Positions 8,683-15,724 of a stretch of 33,701 nucleotides of DNA are shown here, piece after piece. The stretch is taken from NCBI GenBank assembly GCA_028281985.1, contig JANQIU010000360.1, forward strand, positions 1-33,701. Reading direction: 5' to 3'. The notes under the pieces were generated by a model. It did not search any database, was not told the origin of the DNA, and worked only from the letters and a program-made list of their open reading frames with translations. Source of the DNA: Alphaproteobacteria bacterium (GTDB lineage: Bacteria > Pseudomonadota > Alphaproteobacteria > DSM-16000 > Inquilinaceae). How positions within the stretch are numbered: the stretch's first letter is position 1; each line of letters begins with the position of its first letter. A program made the position numbers and the translations under genes.

Positions 8683-9759
8683 TCAGGCAGACGGCAGCCG
8701 CACGCGGCTGCCGTCCTTCTTGTCGAAGATGAACAGCCCGGCCGGCGCCATATCGATATCGATCTCGGCACCGAATTCCGCCTCGAAGGCCTTGTCCATT
8801 TTCACGGCGATGGTGTGGCTGGCATCGCTGTCGGCCCCGATCTGGCACATCACCAGCGTGTGGTCGCCGATCAGCTCGTGGGAGTAGACGGTAGCACGGA
8901 CCTTGCCGGCGCCGCGGGGCACGACCTGACAGTCTTCGGCCCGGATGCCGAGCACCGCGTCCCGAACGTCGAAACTGCCGCCGACGGCCAGGTCCGCCCC
9001 TGGCGCCACGAACCGGCCGGACTGCAGCGCGCCGTCGACGAAACTCATCGGCGGCGAGCCGACGAAGCCCGCGACAAACAGGTTGGCCGGGTCGCCGTAG
9101 ATCTCGCGCGGCGTTCCTAGCTGCTGGAGCCGGCCGTTGTTGAGCACCGCTACCCGGTGCGCCAGGGTCATCGCCTCGACCTGATCATGGGTCACATAGA
9201 CGGTGGTGATCCCCAGCTCGTGCTGCATGTGCTTGAGTTCGGCACGCATATGCACCCGCAGCTTGGCGTCCAGGTTGGACAGCGGCTCGTCCATCAGGAA
9301 CACGGTCGGCCGCCGGACGATGGCCCGCGCCAGCGCGACCCGCTGCCGCTGGCCGCCGGAAAGCTGACGCGGATACCGATCCAGCAACTGGTCCAGACGC
9401 ACCTGCTCGGCGACCTGCCGGACGGCCTGGTCGCGGTCCGGATCGGGCACCCGGCGCAGCTTCAACGGATAGCCGATGTTCTCGGCCACGGTCTTGTGGG
9501 GGTAGAGCGCGTAGCTCTGGAACACCATGGCGATGTCCCGGTATTTGGGCAGCACCTCGGTGACATCCCGCTCGCCGATCTGGATCGCGCCTTCCGACAC
9601 GGTTTCCAGGCCGGCCACCATGCGCAGGGCCGTCGTCTTGCCACAGCCGGACGGCCCCAGAAGCACCAGGAACTCCCCCGGCTCGATGGTCAGCGACAGG
9701 GCGTGCAACGCCGTGAAGGTGCCGAACCGCTTGGTCAGCCGGTCGAGGGTCACGCGCAT
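8683..9759 (-). CDS. ABC transporter ATPase, MalK/UgpC type (CUT1)
   Basis: A 358-residue ATPase that would power sugar or polyol uptake by the two permeases encoded upstream. Walker A GPSGCGKTT is at 35-43, the Q-loop Gln at 81, the signature LSGGQ at 133-137, Walker B FLMDEP with D157/E158, and the H-loop His at 191. Residues from about 235 to the end form the TOBE-like regulatory domain that marks MalK/UgpC/SmoK types. It is the last gene of the operon binding protein - permease - permease - ATPase, 43 bp after the second permease. Substrate cannot be told from the ATPase. Confidence 0.95.
   Translation of the reverse strand: MRVTLDRLTKRFGTFTALHALSLTIEPGEFLVLLGPSGCGKTTALRMVAGLETVSEGAIQIGERDVTEVLPKYRDIAMVFQSYALYPHKTVAENIGYPLKLRRVPDPDRDQAVRQVAEQVRLDQLLDRYPRQLSGGQRQRVALARAIVRRPTVFLMDEPLSNLDAKLRVHMRAELKHMQHELGITTVYVTHDQVEAMTLAHRVAVLNNGRLQQLGTPREIYGDPANLFVAGFVGSPPMSFVDGALQSGRFVAPGADLAVGGSFDVRDAVLGIRAEDCQVVPRGAGKVRATVYSHELIGDHTLVMCQIGADSDASHTIAVKMDKAFEAEFGAEIDIDMAPAGLFIFDKKDGSRVRLPSA
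8691..8714. terminator. Strong 10-bp hairpin within the last codons of the ABC ATPase gene
   Basis: ACGGCAGCCG (8691-8700) and CGGCTGCCGT (8705-8714) form a perfect 10-bp stem with a 4-nt loop. Read on the plus strand it is followed by CCTTCTTG, a moderately T-rich tail, so it may end pckG transcription. On the minus strand it lies inside the coding sequence just before the stop. Confidence 0.5.
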
Positions 9760-9802
9760 GAAAAGGCCCCGTGTCTTTCCAATCGAGTCCGCCGGACGTC
9801 GG

Positions 9803-10903
9803 TCATCCCTTCACCGAGCCCACCAGGAGGCCGCGGGCGATCAGCCGCTGCAGGAACAGGGCGATGGTCACCACCGGCACGATCATGATCACGATGAGCA
9901 CCGACATGTACCACCATTGCGGGCCGCGGGTGGCGTTCTGGGCCGCCACCAGGAGCGGCATGGTCTGGACGTCGGCGCCCGACAGGAACAGGGCCAGCAG
10001 GTACTCGTTCCAGGCCAGGACAAGCACCAGCAGGCCGGTCGCGGCGATGCCCGGTTTTGCCAGCGGCAACACGATGTCGAAGAAGATCCGGTAGCGGGAT
10101 GCCCCGTCGAGCTGGGCGCTCTCCTCCAGGTCGATCGGGATGGAGGCGAAGAAGTCGTGCATCAGCCAGACCACGATCGGCAGGTTGATCGTGGCATAGG
10201 TGATGATGAAGGCGGTGCGCGTGTTCAGCAGCCCCAGGTTCTGGAACATCACGTAGATCGGCAGGGCGACAACGACCGGCGGCAGGATCCGCTGGGAGAT
10301 GATCCAGAACTGGATATCGGCATTGCCCAGCCGCCGTTGGAAGCGGCGCCCGATGGCCCGTAACAGCAGCAGGAAGACGGCCACCAGGCCGACGGCGGCG
10401 ATCCACCAGGGCACGCCCGCGGCGACCACCGCGACGATCGCCGCCGCCAGGCACGCCAGGAACATCACGATGCTGCCCAGCGACGGACGGTACTCGATCC
10501 GCACCAGCGCATAGGCCGCCATCGATCCGACCAGCATGGCCAGTACGGTGCTGACCGTGGCGATGATCAGGGAATTCACATACGGGCGGAAGGTGTCGCC
10601 GCCGATATCGATGAAGACGTAGCGCCAAGCATGCGCGCTGGGCTGGAAATCGATGAAGGGCAGGTATCTCGGCCCTTCGTTGACGTCGATCGGCAGCTTC
10701 ACCGAGGTGACCAGCAACCAATAGAGCGGGAAGACGACGATCACGGTCCAGAACAGCAGCCCGCCATACACCACGAACGCGGTCATCGGAGACATCTTGC
10801 CGATGCGCCGCGGTTCGAACAGGCGGGCGATCGGCCCCGGCTGGGGCATGGTGTGGTGCGCGATCGACGTGACCGGCGTCGGGCGGCGATCGATGGTGGT
10901 CAT
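9803..10903 (-). CDS. ABC transporter permease, MalG-type, with extra membrane segments
   Basis: A 366-residue inner-membrane permease. The coupling EAA loop is clear (EESAQLDGASRYRIFFDIVL followed by PLAKPG), and the C-terminal PLLVAAQNATR region is usual for the MalG family. Typical MalG-type permeases have about 280 residues. This one has an N-terminal cytoplasmic extension of about 45 residues and an insertion at about 145-195 that is strongly hydrophobic (two additional segments) and ends in a basic stretch, RAIGRRFQRR. The insertion sits between the YALVRIEYR and ISQRILPP blocks, which are normally close together. Its ATG overlaps the stop of the upstream permease by 4 nt, indicating translational coupling, with GGGAG as ribosome-binding site. 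Confidence 0.9.
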   Translation of the reverse strand: MTTIDRRPTPVTSIAHHTMPQPGPIARLFEPRRIGKMSPMTAFVVYGGLLFWTVIVVFPLYWLLVTSVKLPIDVNEGPRYLPFIDFQPSAHAWRYVFIDIGGDTFRPYVNSLIIATVSTVLAMLVGSMAAYALVRIEYRPSLGSIVMFLACLAAAIVAVVAAGVPWWIAAVGLVAVFLLLLRAIGRRFQRRLGNADIQFWIISQRILPPVVVALPIYVMFQNLGLLNTRTAFIITYATINLPIVVWLMHDFFASIPIDLEESAQLDGASRYRIFFDIVLPLAKPGIAATGLLVLVLAWNEYLLALFLSGADVQTMPLLVAAQNATRGPQWWYMSVLIVIMIVPVVTIALFLQRLIARGLLVGSVKG

Positions 10904-12051
10904 AGGTGCTCCCGCCGCGCCCGGCGTACCACGAAATGGAAGAAGGAGACCGAGATCACCACACTGACGAACAGCAGCATGTAGGCGACGGCGGCAGACC
11001 CCCCAAGGTCCTGGGTCCGCCAGGCGAAGAACGAGTGCAGCGTCATGGACTCGGTGGCGATGCCCGGCCCGCCGTTGGTCAGCACATTCGGCAGGTCGAT
11101 GATCTTGAACGCTTCGATGATGCGGATCAGCATCACGGTGGCGGCCGTCGGCGCGATCGCCGGCCAGGAAACGTCGCGGAAGGTCTGCCAGCCCGACGCG
11201 CCGTCGAGCTGCGCGGCTTCGAGTTGTTCGCGTGGCTGATTCTCAAGCGCTGCGAGCAGCACGATGAAGATGAACGGCACCCACTGCCAACTGTCGCCGA
11301 TGACCACCACCATACGGGCAGCCCAGGGGTCGGCCGCCCAACTGAGTTCGCCGAGCCCGAAGGCGCTCCAGATCGGCGCCAGCGGCCCGCGGCTCATGTC
11401 GGCGAGCATGCGAAACGCGTAGGCGATCCCGACCGGCGTGACCATGACCGGGATGAAGAACAAGATGCGGAAGACGTTCCGGCCGACGATCGGCTGGGCG
11501 CACAGGATGGCCAGCCCCAGCCCGATCAGGAATTGCAGCGTGCAGCCGACGACGACGTAGAACAGGGTCGTCATCAGCGACCCGAACGCCCCGCCGGCCA
11601 GGGTCGTCGTCAGCGTCAAGGCCGTCAGCCCCAGGGCTACGGTGGCGGTGATCGTCCGGCCCACCTTGCCGATGACACCGGTCTTGGGATTCCGATAGGC
11701 GCGGGCCAGCCACCAGCCGAGTAGGGCGGCGACCCCGATCAGCACGGCCCATGACAGCGGACCCAGGGCCTCCAGACGGCCCAGGAAATGGAACTGCTCG
11801 CTGCCGAACAGCAGCTTGCGGAAATTGGCGAACCCGACGAAGGAGAGTTCGAACCCGCCCGGGCCCAGACGGAACCGGCTGACGGCCAGATAGGCCGACA
11901 CCAGCAGCGGGAACAACGAGAACCCCAGGATGACCAGCGTGGCCGGCAGGATGAACACCAGGCTGGCCTGGCGTTCCGCCCACTCCTCGAAACGCGCGCG
12001 CCGCCCCACGGATGGCCCAACGGTATCCCGGTCAGCCGGGGCCGCCGTCAT
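10900..12051 (-). CDS. ABC transporter permease, MalF-type, with extra membrane segments
   Basis: A 383-residue inner-membrane permease. The first membrane segment is at about 30-55. The family block FVGFANFRKLLF follows at about 71-82, and the EAA loop (EQLEAAQLDGASGWQTFRDV followed by WPAIAP) lies in the C-terminal half with the NVLTNGGPG motif after it. The usual length is about 290-310. The excess is an insertion at about 95-160 that contains two hydrophobic segments separated by a basic loop (ARAYRNPKTGVIGKVGR). The partner permease has a similar insertion. It is translationally coupled to that gene and lies 43 bp downstream of the binding-protein gene. Confidence 0.9.
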   Translation of the reverse strand: MTAAPADRDTVGPSVGRRARFEEWAERQASLVFILPATLVILGFSLFPLLVSAYLAVSRFRLGPGGFELSFVGFANFRKLLFGSEQFHFLGRLEALGPLSWAVLIGVAALLGWWLARAYRNPKTGVIGKVGRTITATVALGLTALTLTTTLAGGAFGSLMTTLFYVVVGCTLQFLIGLGLAILCAQPIVGRNVFRILFFIPVMVTPVGIAYAFRMLADMSRGPLAPIWSAFGLGELSWAADPWAARMVVVIGDSWQWVPFIFIVLLAALENQPREQLEAAQLDGASGWQTFRDVSWPAIAPTAATVMLIRIIEAFKIIDLPNVLTNGGPGIATESMTLHSFFAWRTQDLGGSAAVAYMLLFVSVVISVSFFHFVVRRARREHL

Positions 12052-12094
12052 CGGTCCGACCCGAAGGGTGGCGCGCTACGTCGCGTGCGTAAGG

Positions 12095-13579
12095 TTAGAG
12101 CCCGAGCGATGCGCGATAGGCGGCAAGCTGATCGTCCCGCCCGATCTCGTCGTTCAACTCGTCCCAACCGGCCTCGATCTGGGCCATCGCGTCATCGATG
12201 TCGATCTCGCCGGCCAGCAGCCGGGCCAGTGCCGTGTCCAGCACCACCTGCTGATAGCGCTGGTTCTGCGGGATCCGCAGATCGATGATCATGTTCGGGC
12301 TCGACAGGCTGTCGCCGATTGCCCCCAGGTAAGACGAAGCGGCTTCTTCGCTCATCCCGGCCGCCAGCCACCGGTCAAGGTTCTCGAACTGGGACACGCG
12401 GTAGGGGTTGAACCCGGTGATGCCGATGGTGACGTCCTCGTTGGAGTGCTCCGGCCGGCTCATGAAGGAGAAGAAGGCGTAGGCGGCTTCCTGGGTCCGT
12501 TCGTCGACCGCCGCGTTGATCCCCCCGGACCAGCCGCCGAAGGCAGCGAACGGGGCGCGGTTGACGCCGTTGATCGCGTAGGGGCAGGTGGCGTCGTCGC
12601 ACGGCACAAGCTCGCCCGTTGCGCGGTCCAGGACCTCGGTCGAGCCCGGCAGCATCGTCGCCCCGACCAAATCGACGACGTTGGAGTTCTCAGGATCGAT
12701 CGCCAGGGTGCCGATGTCGCCCCAATCGATGGTCAACGCGCAGCGGCCAATGGTGAACAGGCTTCGGGTGTCGCCCACATCCAGATTGATTTCGTCCGGC
12801 GGGCCGAATTCCGTCGTTGCCACATAGATCTCGAGCGCCGCCCGGAAGCCGGCGTTGTTCACCAGCGGCGCCATGGTCTCCGGATCGAAGAACGCGCCCT
12901 GCGACGTGCCCTGGGATTGCAAGAACGCGCCGGCGATCGAATGGATAGCCCAATAGGCCTGGGCATTGCGCTTCTTGGAGATGCACGAGCCGTAGTCGGG
13001 CTGGTCGTCGCCGTTCATATCCATGCCGTGGGCGGCTTCGGCGATCGCCAGGTAGTCGTCCCATGTCTCCGGCGGGTCCATGCCCAACTGGGCCAGAACA
13101 TCGGTCCGGTAGTAGGCCATCTGGAAATCGCCATCGAGCGTCAGCATGTAGGTGCGCCCGCTGAACTGCTGGCTGAACTCCCGGAAGAAGCCGGCGATGT
13201 CGTCGACTTCAAGGGCGTCGTCGGCCGCTACCCAGTCGGTGAGGTCGACCAGGAAGCCGGGTGTGATGAAGTCGACCGACCATTGCGGCGCGAACACGGC
13301 CGCATCGACGCTGTTGGTGCGGGTGGCCCAGTCTGTCAGAAGCCGGGTGTAGAGGTCCGAGAACGGCACCGTGATGACGTTGATGTCGGCACCGGTTGCC
13401 GCTTCGAAATCCGGTGCCCGCCGCTGCAGGGGCTCGGCGATCTGCGGGCCGGTGAAGGTCATGATGTTGACGGTCACGCCCGAATAGTCCTGTGCACCGG
13501 CCGTGCCGAGCGCCAGGACCGAGGTGGCCGCCGCCAGCAGGCAGACGCGTGCCGACTTCACTCCGTGGAATGCGATCAT
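12095..13579 (-). CDS. ABC transporter extracellular solute-binding protein (CUT1 type)
   Basis: A 494-residue periplasmic receptor and the first gene of the importer operon. A signal peptide is evident: basic start, hydrophobic core at about 11-25, and an AGA cleavage motif at 27-29. There is no lipobox Cys, so it should be free in the periplasm. The mature part shows the group 1 binding-protein pattern: VNIMTFTGPQ near the N-terminus, YYRTDVLAQLGMDPPETWDDYLAIA, and the GGWSGGINAAV block. The mature region has four Cys residues, two of them close together in PCDDATCP, which could form disulfides. A GGGAGG ribosome-binding site lies 6 nt before the ATG, and a 7-bp hairpin precedes it in the leader. 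The ligand is probably a carbohydrate or polyol but cannot be named. Confidence 0.92.
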   Translation of the reverse strand: MIAFHGVKSARVCLLAAATSVLALGTAGAQDYSGVTVNIMTFTGPQIAEPLQRRAPDFEAATGADINVITVPFSDLYTRLLTDWATRTNSVDAAVFAPQWSVDFITPGFLVDLTDWVAADDALEVDDIAGFFREFSQQFSGRTYMLTLDGDFQMAYYRTDVLAQLGMDPPETWDDYLAIAEAAHGMDMNGDDQPDYGSCISKKRNAQAYWAIHSIAGAFLQSQGTSQGAFFDPETMAPLVNNAGFRAALEIYVATTEFGPPDEINLDVGDTRSLFTIGRCALTIDWGDIGTLAIDPENSNVVDLVGATMLPGSTEVLDRATGELVPCDDATCPYAINGVNRAPFAAFGGWSGGINAAVDERTQEAAYAFFSFMSRPEHSNEDVTIGITGFNPYRVSQFENLDRWLAAGMSEEAASSYLGAIGDSLSSPNMIIDLRIPQNQRYQQVVLDTALARLLAGEIDIDDAMAQIEAGWDELNDEIGRDDQLAAYRASLGL

Positions 13580-13595
13580 CGTATCCTCCCATGTG

Positions 13596-13616
13596 GAGGC
13601 GCGTGTGAAGCGCCTC
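13596..13616 (-). promoter_or_regulatory. Hairpin in the 5' leader of the binding-protein gene
   Basis: GAGGCGC (13596-13602) and GCGCCTC (13610-13616) form a perfect 7-bp stem with a 7-nt loop, ending a few nt upstream of the ribosome-binding site of the minus-strand binding-protein gene. It could stabilise the mRNA or affect initiation. I see nothing that makes it a known riboswitch. Confidence 0.35.
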
Positions 13617-13814
13617 TCTTGTGATCGTCGGGCGTCGCCCGCGCGGGTGCCTTTGCGACCCCTGGATAGACCCTATCGCATGGATGGGCGTTTCTCAAAG
13701 CAGCTTCCGTTAATCGGTTTTTCAACCAGAGATCCGGCACCGGGCTTAAGGCTTGCGCTCACGCCCGGACCGGGCAGAGTCTTCTGCCCCGACCTGTCTT
13801 GATGGGCCGCGCCC

Positions 13815-14483
13815 GTGACCGATCCGATCGCCGAAACCCTGGAAGCGTGTGGCAGCAGCGCTGTCTTCGAGGTGCTGCGCGGCTTGGGGCACCAGTCGGT
13901 CGTCCTGCCCTCCGACCTGCGGCCAATCGCACGGGGCAGTGTTCTGGCCGGCCGGGTTTCGACCGTGGCCGGGCGGGCCGACACCTGGGCCGATGCGGAG
14001 CAGACGCTGGTGGCGTGGGTGTCGATGCTGTCCCAGGTTGAGCCCGGGACGGTTCTGGTTTGCCAGCCCAACGATGCCCATGTCGCGGTCATGGGTGCCT
14101 TGTCGGCGGAAACCCTGCGGCATCGTGGCATCCGAGGCTATGTCGTCGACGGCGGCTGCCGCGATGTCGAAGCGATCGCGCGGTTGGGTTTTCCGGTGTG
14201 GTGCCGGTTCGCGACGCCCCGGGGCGTCGCCGCCAGTTGGCTTCCTGGCGCCTATGGCGAACCGGTGACAATCGGCGAGGTGAAGATCGCGCCTGGCGAC
14301 TATGTCGTTGCGGATGGGGATGGCGCGGTGCTGGTGCCCGCGGCACGTGCGCACGACGTCGCCAAGGCGGCAGAATCAGCCGTGGCCGTCAAGCAGCGCA
14401 TCCGCGCCGACATCGTCGCCGGCATCGATCCGCTTGAGGCCCATTTGCGCCATCGAAGACCGCGAAACGGCGATCCGTCTTGA
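13815..14483 (+). CDS. RraA / HMG aldolase-family protein
   Basis: A 222-residue protein of the RraA-like fold, which includes 4-hydroxy-4-methyl-2-oxoglutarate / 4-carboxy-4-hydroxy-2-oxoadipate aldolases and the RNase E inhibitor RraA. The block GYVVDGGCRDVEAI (about 108-121) holds the family's D-x-x-x-R-D arrangement (D112, R116, D117); R116 would bind the substrate carboxylate and D117 the metal. MGALSAETLRHRG just before it matches the glycine-rich lid region. Family members outside enterobacteria are usually aldolases or decarboxylases. It is divergent from the ABC importer, so it may act on a compound derived from the imported solute, which is inference. The start is GTG without a strong ribosome-binding site. 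Confidence 0.85.
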   Translation: MTDPIAETLEACGSSAVFEVLRGLGHQSVVLPSDLRPIARGSVLAGRVSTVAGRADTWADAEQTLVAWVSMLSQVEPGTVLVCQPNDAHVAVMGALSAETLRHRGIRGYVVDGGCRDVEAIARLGFPVWCRFATPRGVAASWLPGAYGEPVTIGEVKIAPGDYVVADGDGAVLVPAARAHDVAKAAESAVAVKQRIRADIVAGIDPLEAHLRHRRPRNGDPS

Positions 14484-14542
14484 GCCGGCACCGTGCCGCA
14501 CGTTTCCCGGTCCAAGAACCTGTCCGATTCGAGCGGCCGTGA

Positions 14543-14734
14543 CTAAGGGCCCGGGTCATCGCCGACCATCTCCAGCGACACCACGTTGCTGTTGATGACG
14601 ACCTTGCCACGCTCAACGAAGTTTACGGTCACCCGCTCGCCGGCCACCGACTGGACCTGGCCGACGCCCCATTCCGGCAGGTCCGGATGCCGGACAAGGG
14701 CGCCTGGCACCAAAGGATCCGCAAAATCCATCAT
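14543..14734 (-). CDS. Small DUF3553-type protein
   Basis: A protein of about 63 residues with the compact pattern PGALVRHPDLPEWGVGQVQS followed by VTVNFVERGKVVIN, typical of the DUF3553 family of small alphaproteobacterial proteins. The sequence looks like an SH3-like or Tudor-like beta barrel, similar to the short KOW/CarD-type domains, but function is unknown. Two adjacent ATGs (14734 and 14731) follow GGGGGAG; an earlier in-frame ATG at 14746 lacks a ribosome-binding site. It is transcribed divergently from chpT across about 113 bp. Confidence 0.75.
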   Translation of the reverse strand: MMDFADPLVPGALVRHPDLPEWGVGQVQSVAGERVTVNFVERGKVVINSNVVSLEMVGDDPGP

Positions 14735-14847
14735 TCTCCCCCGCATTCCGGCGGCTGCCGGAAAGTTGCGTCCCCTAAAGATATGCTACAACGATATGAT
14801 CTTGGGGCAATCGCCGAGCCATACCATTACTGAAGGAGGACGACGGA

Positions 14848-15492
14848 GTGTCGTTGCCGATGGGGTCACTGCCGGTACGGGTCGCCGAGTTGATGTGTTC
14901 GCGGCTGTGCCACGACCTGATCAGTCCGGTGGGCGCCATCAACAACGGCGTCGAACTGGTCTCCGAACTGGGACCGGCCGAAACGGTCGAGGCCATGGAC
15001 CTGATCGCCGACAGCGGCCTGCGGGCCGCCGCGCGTCTGCAACTCTATCGCCTGGCCTACGGTGCCGCCGGCGGTCAGGCGGGGATCGGCCTGGACGAGG
15101 CGGCGGAGGCGGTTCGGCGCTACCTGTCCTTCACAAGGCTCACATTTGACGGGTTTCCCGCCGCCGAACGGCTTCCCGACCCCGTGCCGGCCGGAACCGC
15201 GAAGATGGTGGCCAACACCGTTCTGTTGGCGGAAGAATGCGCGCGGATCGGCGGCGAACTTTCTGTCGGCGTCGAGGGCGATACACTCCTGTTTGTTGTT
15301 CGGGGCCGAAATGCTGACCTGTCGAGCGATGCCTCGGAGGCGCTGTCGGGGAAGACGCCGCCAGAGGACCTGACGGCCCGGACGGTACAAGCTTATGTTG
15401 CCGGTCAGTTGGCGATACACTACGGATTTGCTCTGGATTGCAGTGCAAACAGTGACGGACAGGTAACTCTCTCCCTGCGTTTGAATTCCTAA
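14848..15492 (+). CDS. chpT: Histidine phosphotransferase ChpT
   Basis: A 214-residue phosphotransferase. In the alphaproteobacterial cell-cycle relay it carries phosphate from the receiver of the hybrid kinase CckA to CtrA and CpdR. The phosphorylated His is H22 in SRLCHDLISPVGAINNG, the hallmark of the ChpT family, in which the His sits on a DHp-like helix. The C-terminal half resembles a degenerate HATPase fold and shows no nucleotide-binding G boxes. The GTG start has AAGGAGG 8 nt upstream. The che operon begins about 230 bp downstream on the same strand and ctrA is 7 kb away, so two of the three relay proteins are in this window; CckA is not. Confidence 0.92.
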   Translation: MSLPMGSLPVRVAELMCSRLCHDLISPVGAINNGVELVSELGPAETVEAMDLIADSGLRAAARLQLYRLAYGAAGGQAGIGLDEAAEAVRRYLSFTRLTFDGFPAAERLPDPVPAGTAKMVANTVLLAEECARIGGELSVGVEGDTLLFVVRGRNADLSSDASEALSGKTPPEDLTARTVQAYVAGQLAIHYGFALDCSANSDGQVTLSLRLNS

Positions 15493-15593
15493 TAAAATGG
15501 TAACGGATCGATTTTGCGTGTGATCATAGCAATACATGGGTGCCTTTTGTTGAATCCGTTGGCTGATGTTCGAAAGCTCAAGCGCTGATCGCT

Positions 15594-15622
15594 TTGTCCT
15601 AGACTTTACAGGTTCTTAATCA
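15594..15622 (+). promoter_or_regulatory. Candidate sigma70-type promoter of the che operon
   Basis: TTGTCC (15594-15599), 17 nt, then TAATCA (15617-15622). A small dyad AAGCG-CTGAT-CGCTT (15580-15594) abuts the -35 element. It lies about 100 bp upstream of the cheA start. The match to consensus is moderate, so this is a suggestion. Confidence 0.3.
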
Positions 15623-15724
15623 GTTCCTGCGAGGGTCGCTCAATGGCGGCGACGGGTACCCGGCCCGCTGCCTCCCAGCGTCGGTTTTCGACTCACTATG
15701 CCACCGGTCAGCGGAGATGCCGCC

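Noticed and set aside
11930-13624. 564-codon plus-strand ORF opposite the solute-binding protein
   Set aside because: The opposite strand has a signal peptide, ribosome-binding site and family motifs; the plus frame has none.
13617-13814. Short ORFs in the gap between the binding-protein gene and the RraA-like gene
   Set aside because: No ribosome-binding site or recognisable protein; best seen as a divergent promoter region, though I could not place -35/-10 elements.
14770-14810. GATATG direct repeats before chpT as an operator
   Set aside because: Two copies of a 6-mer in a short AT-rich stretch are too weak to call.
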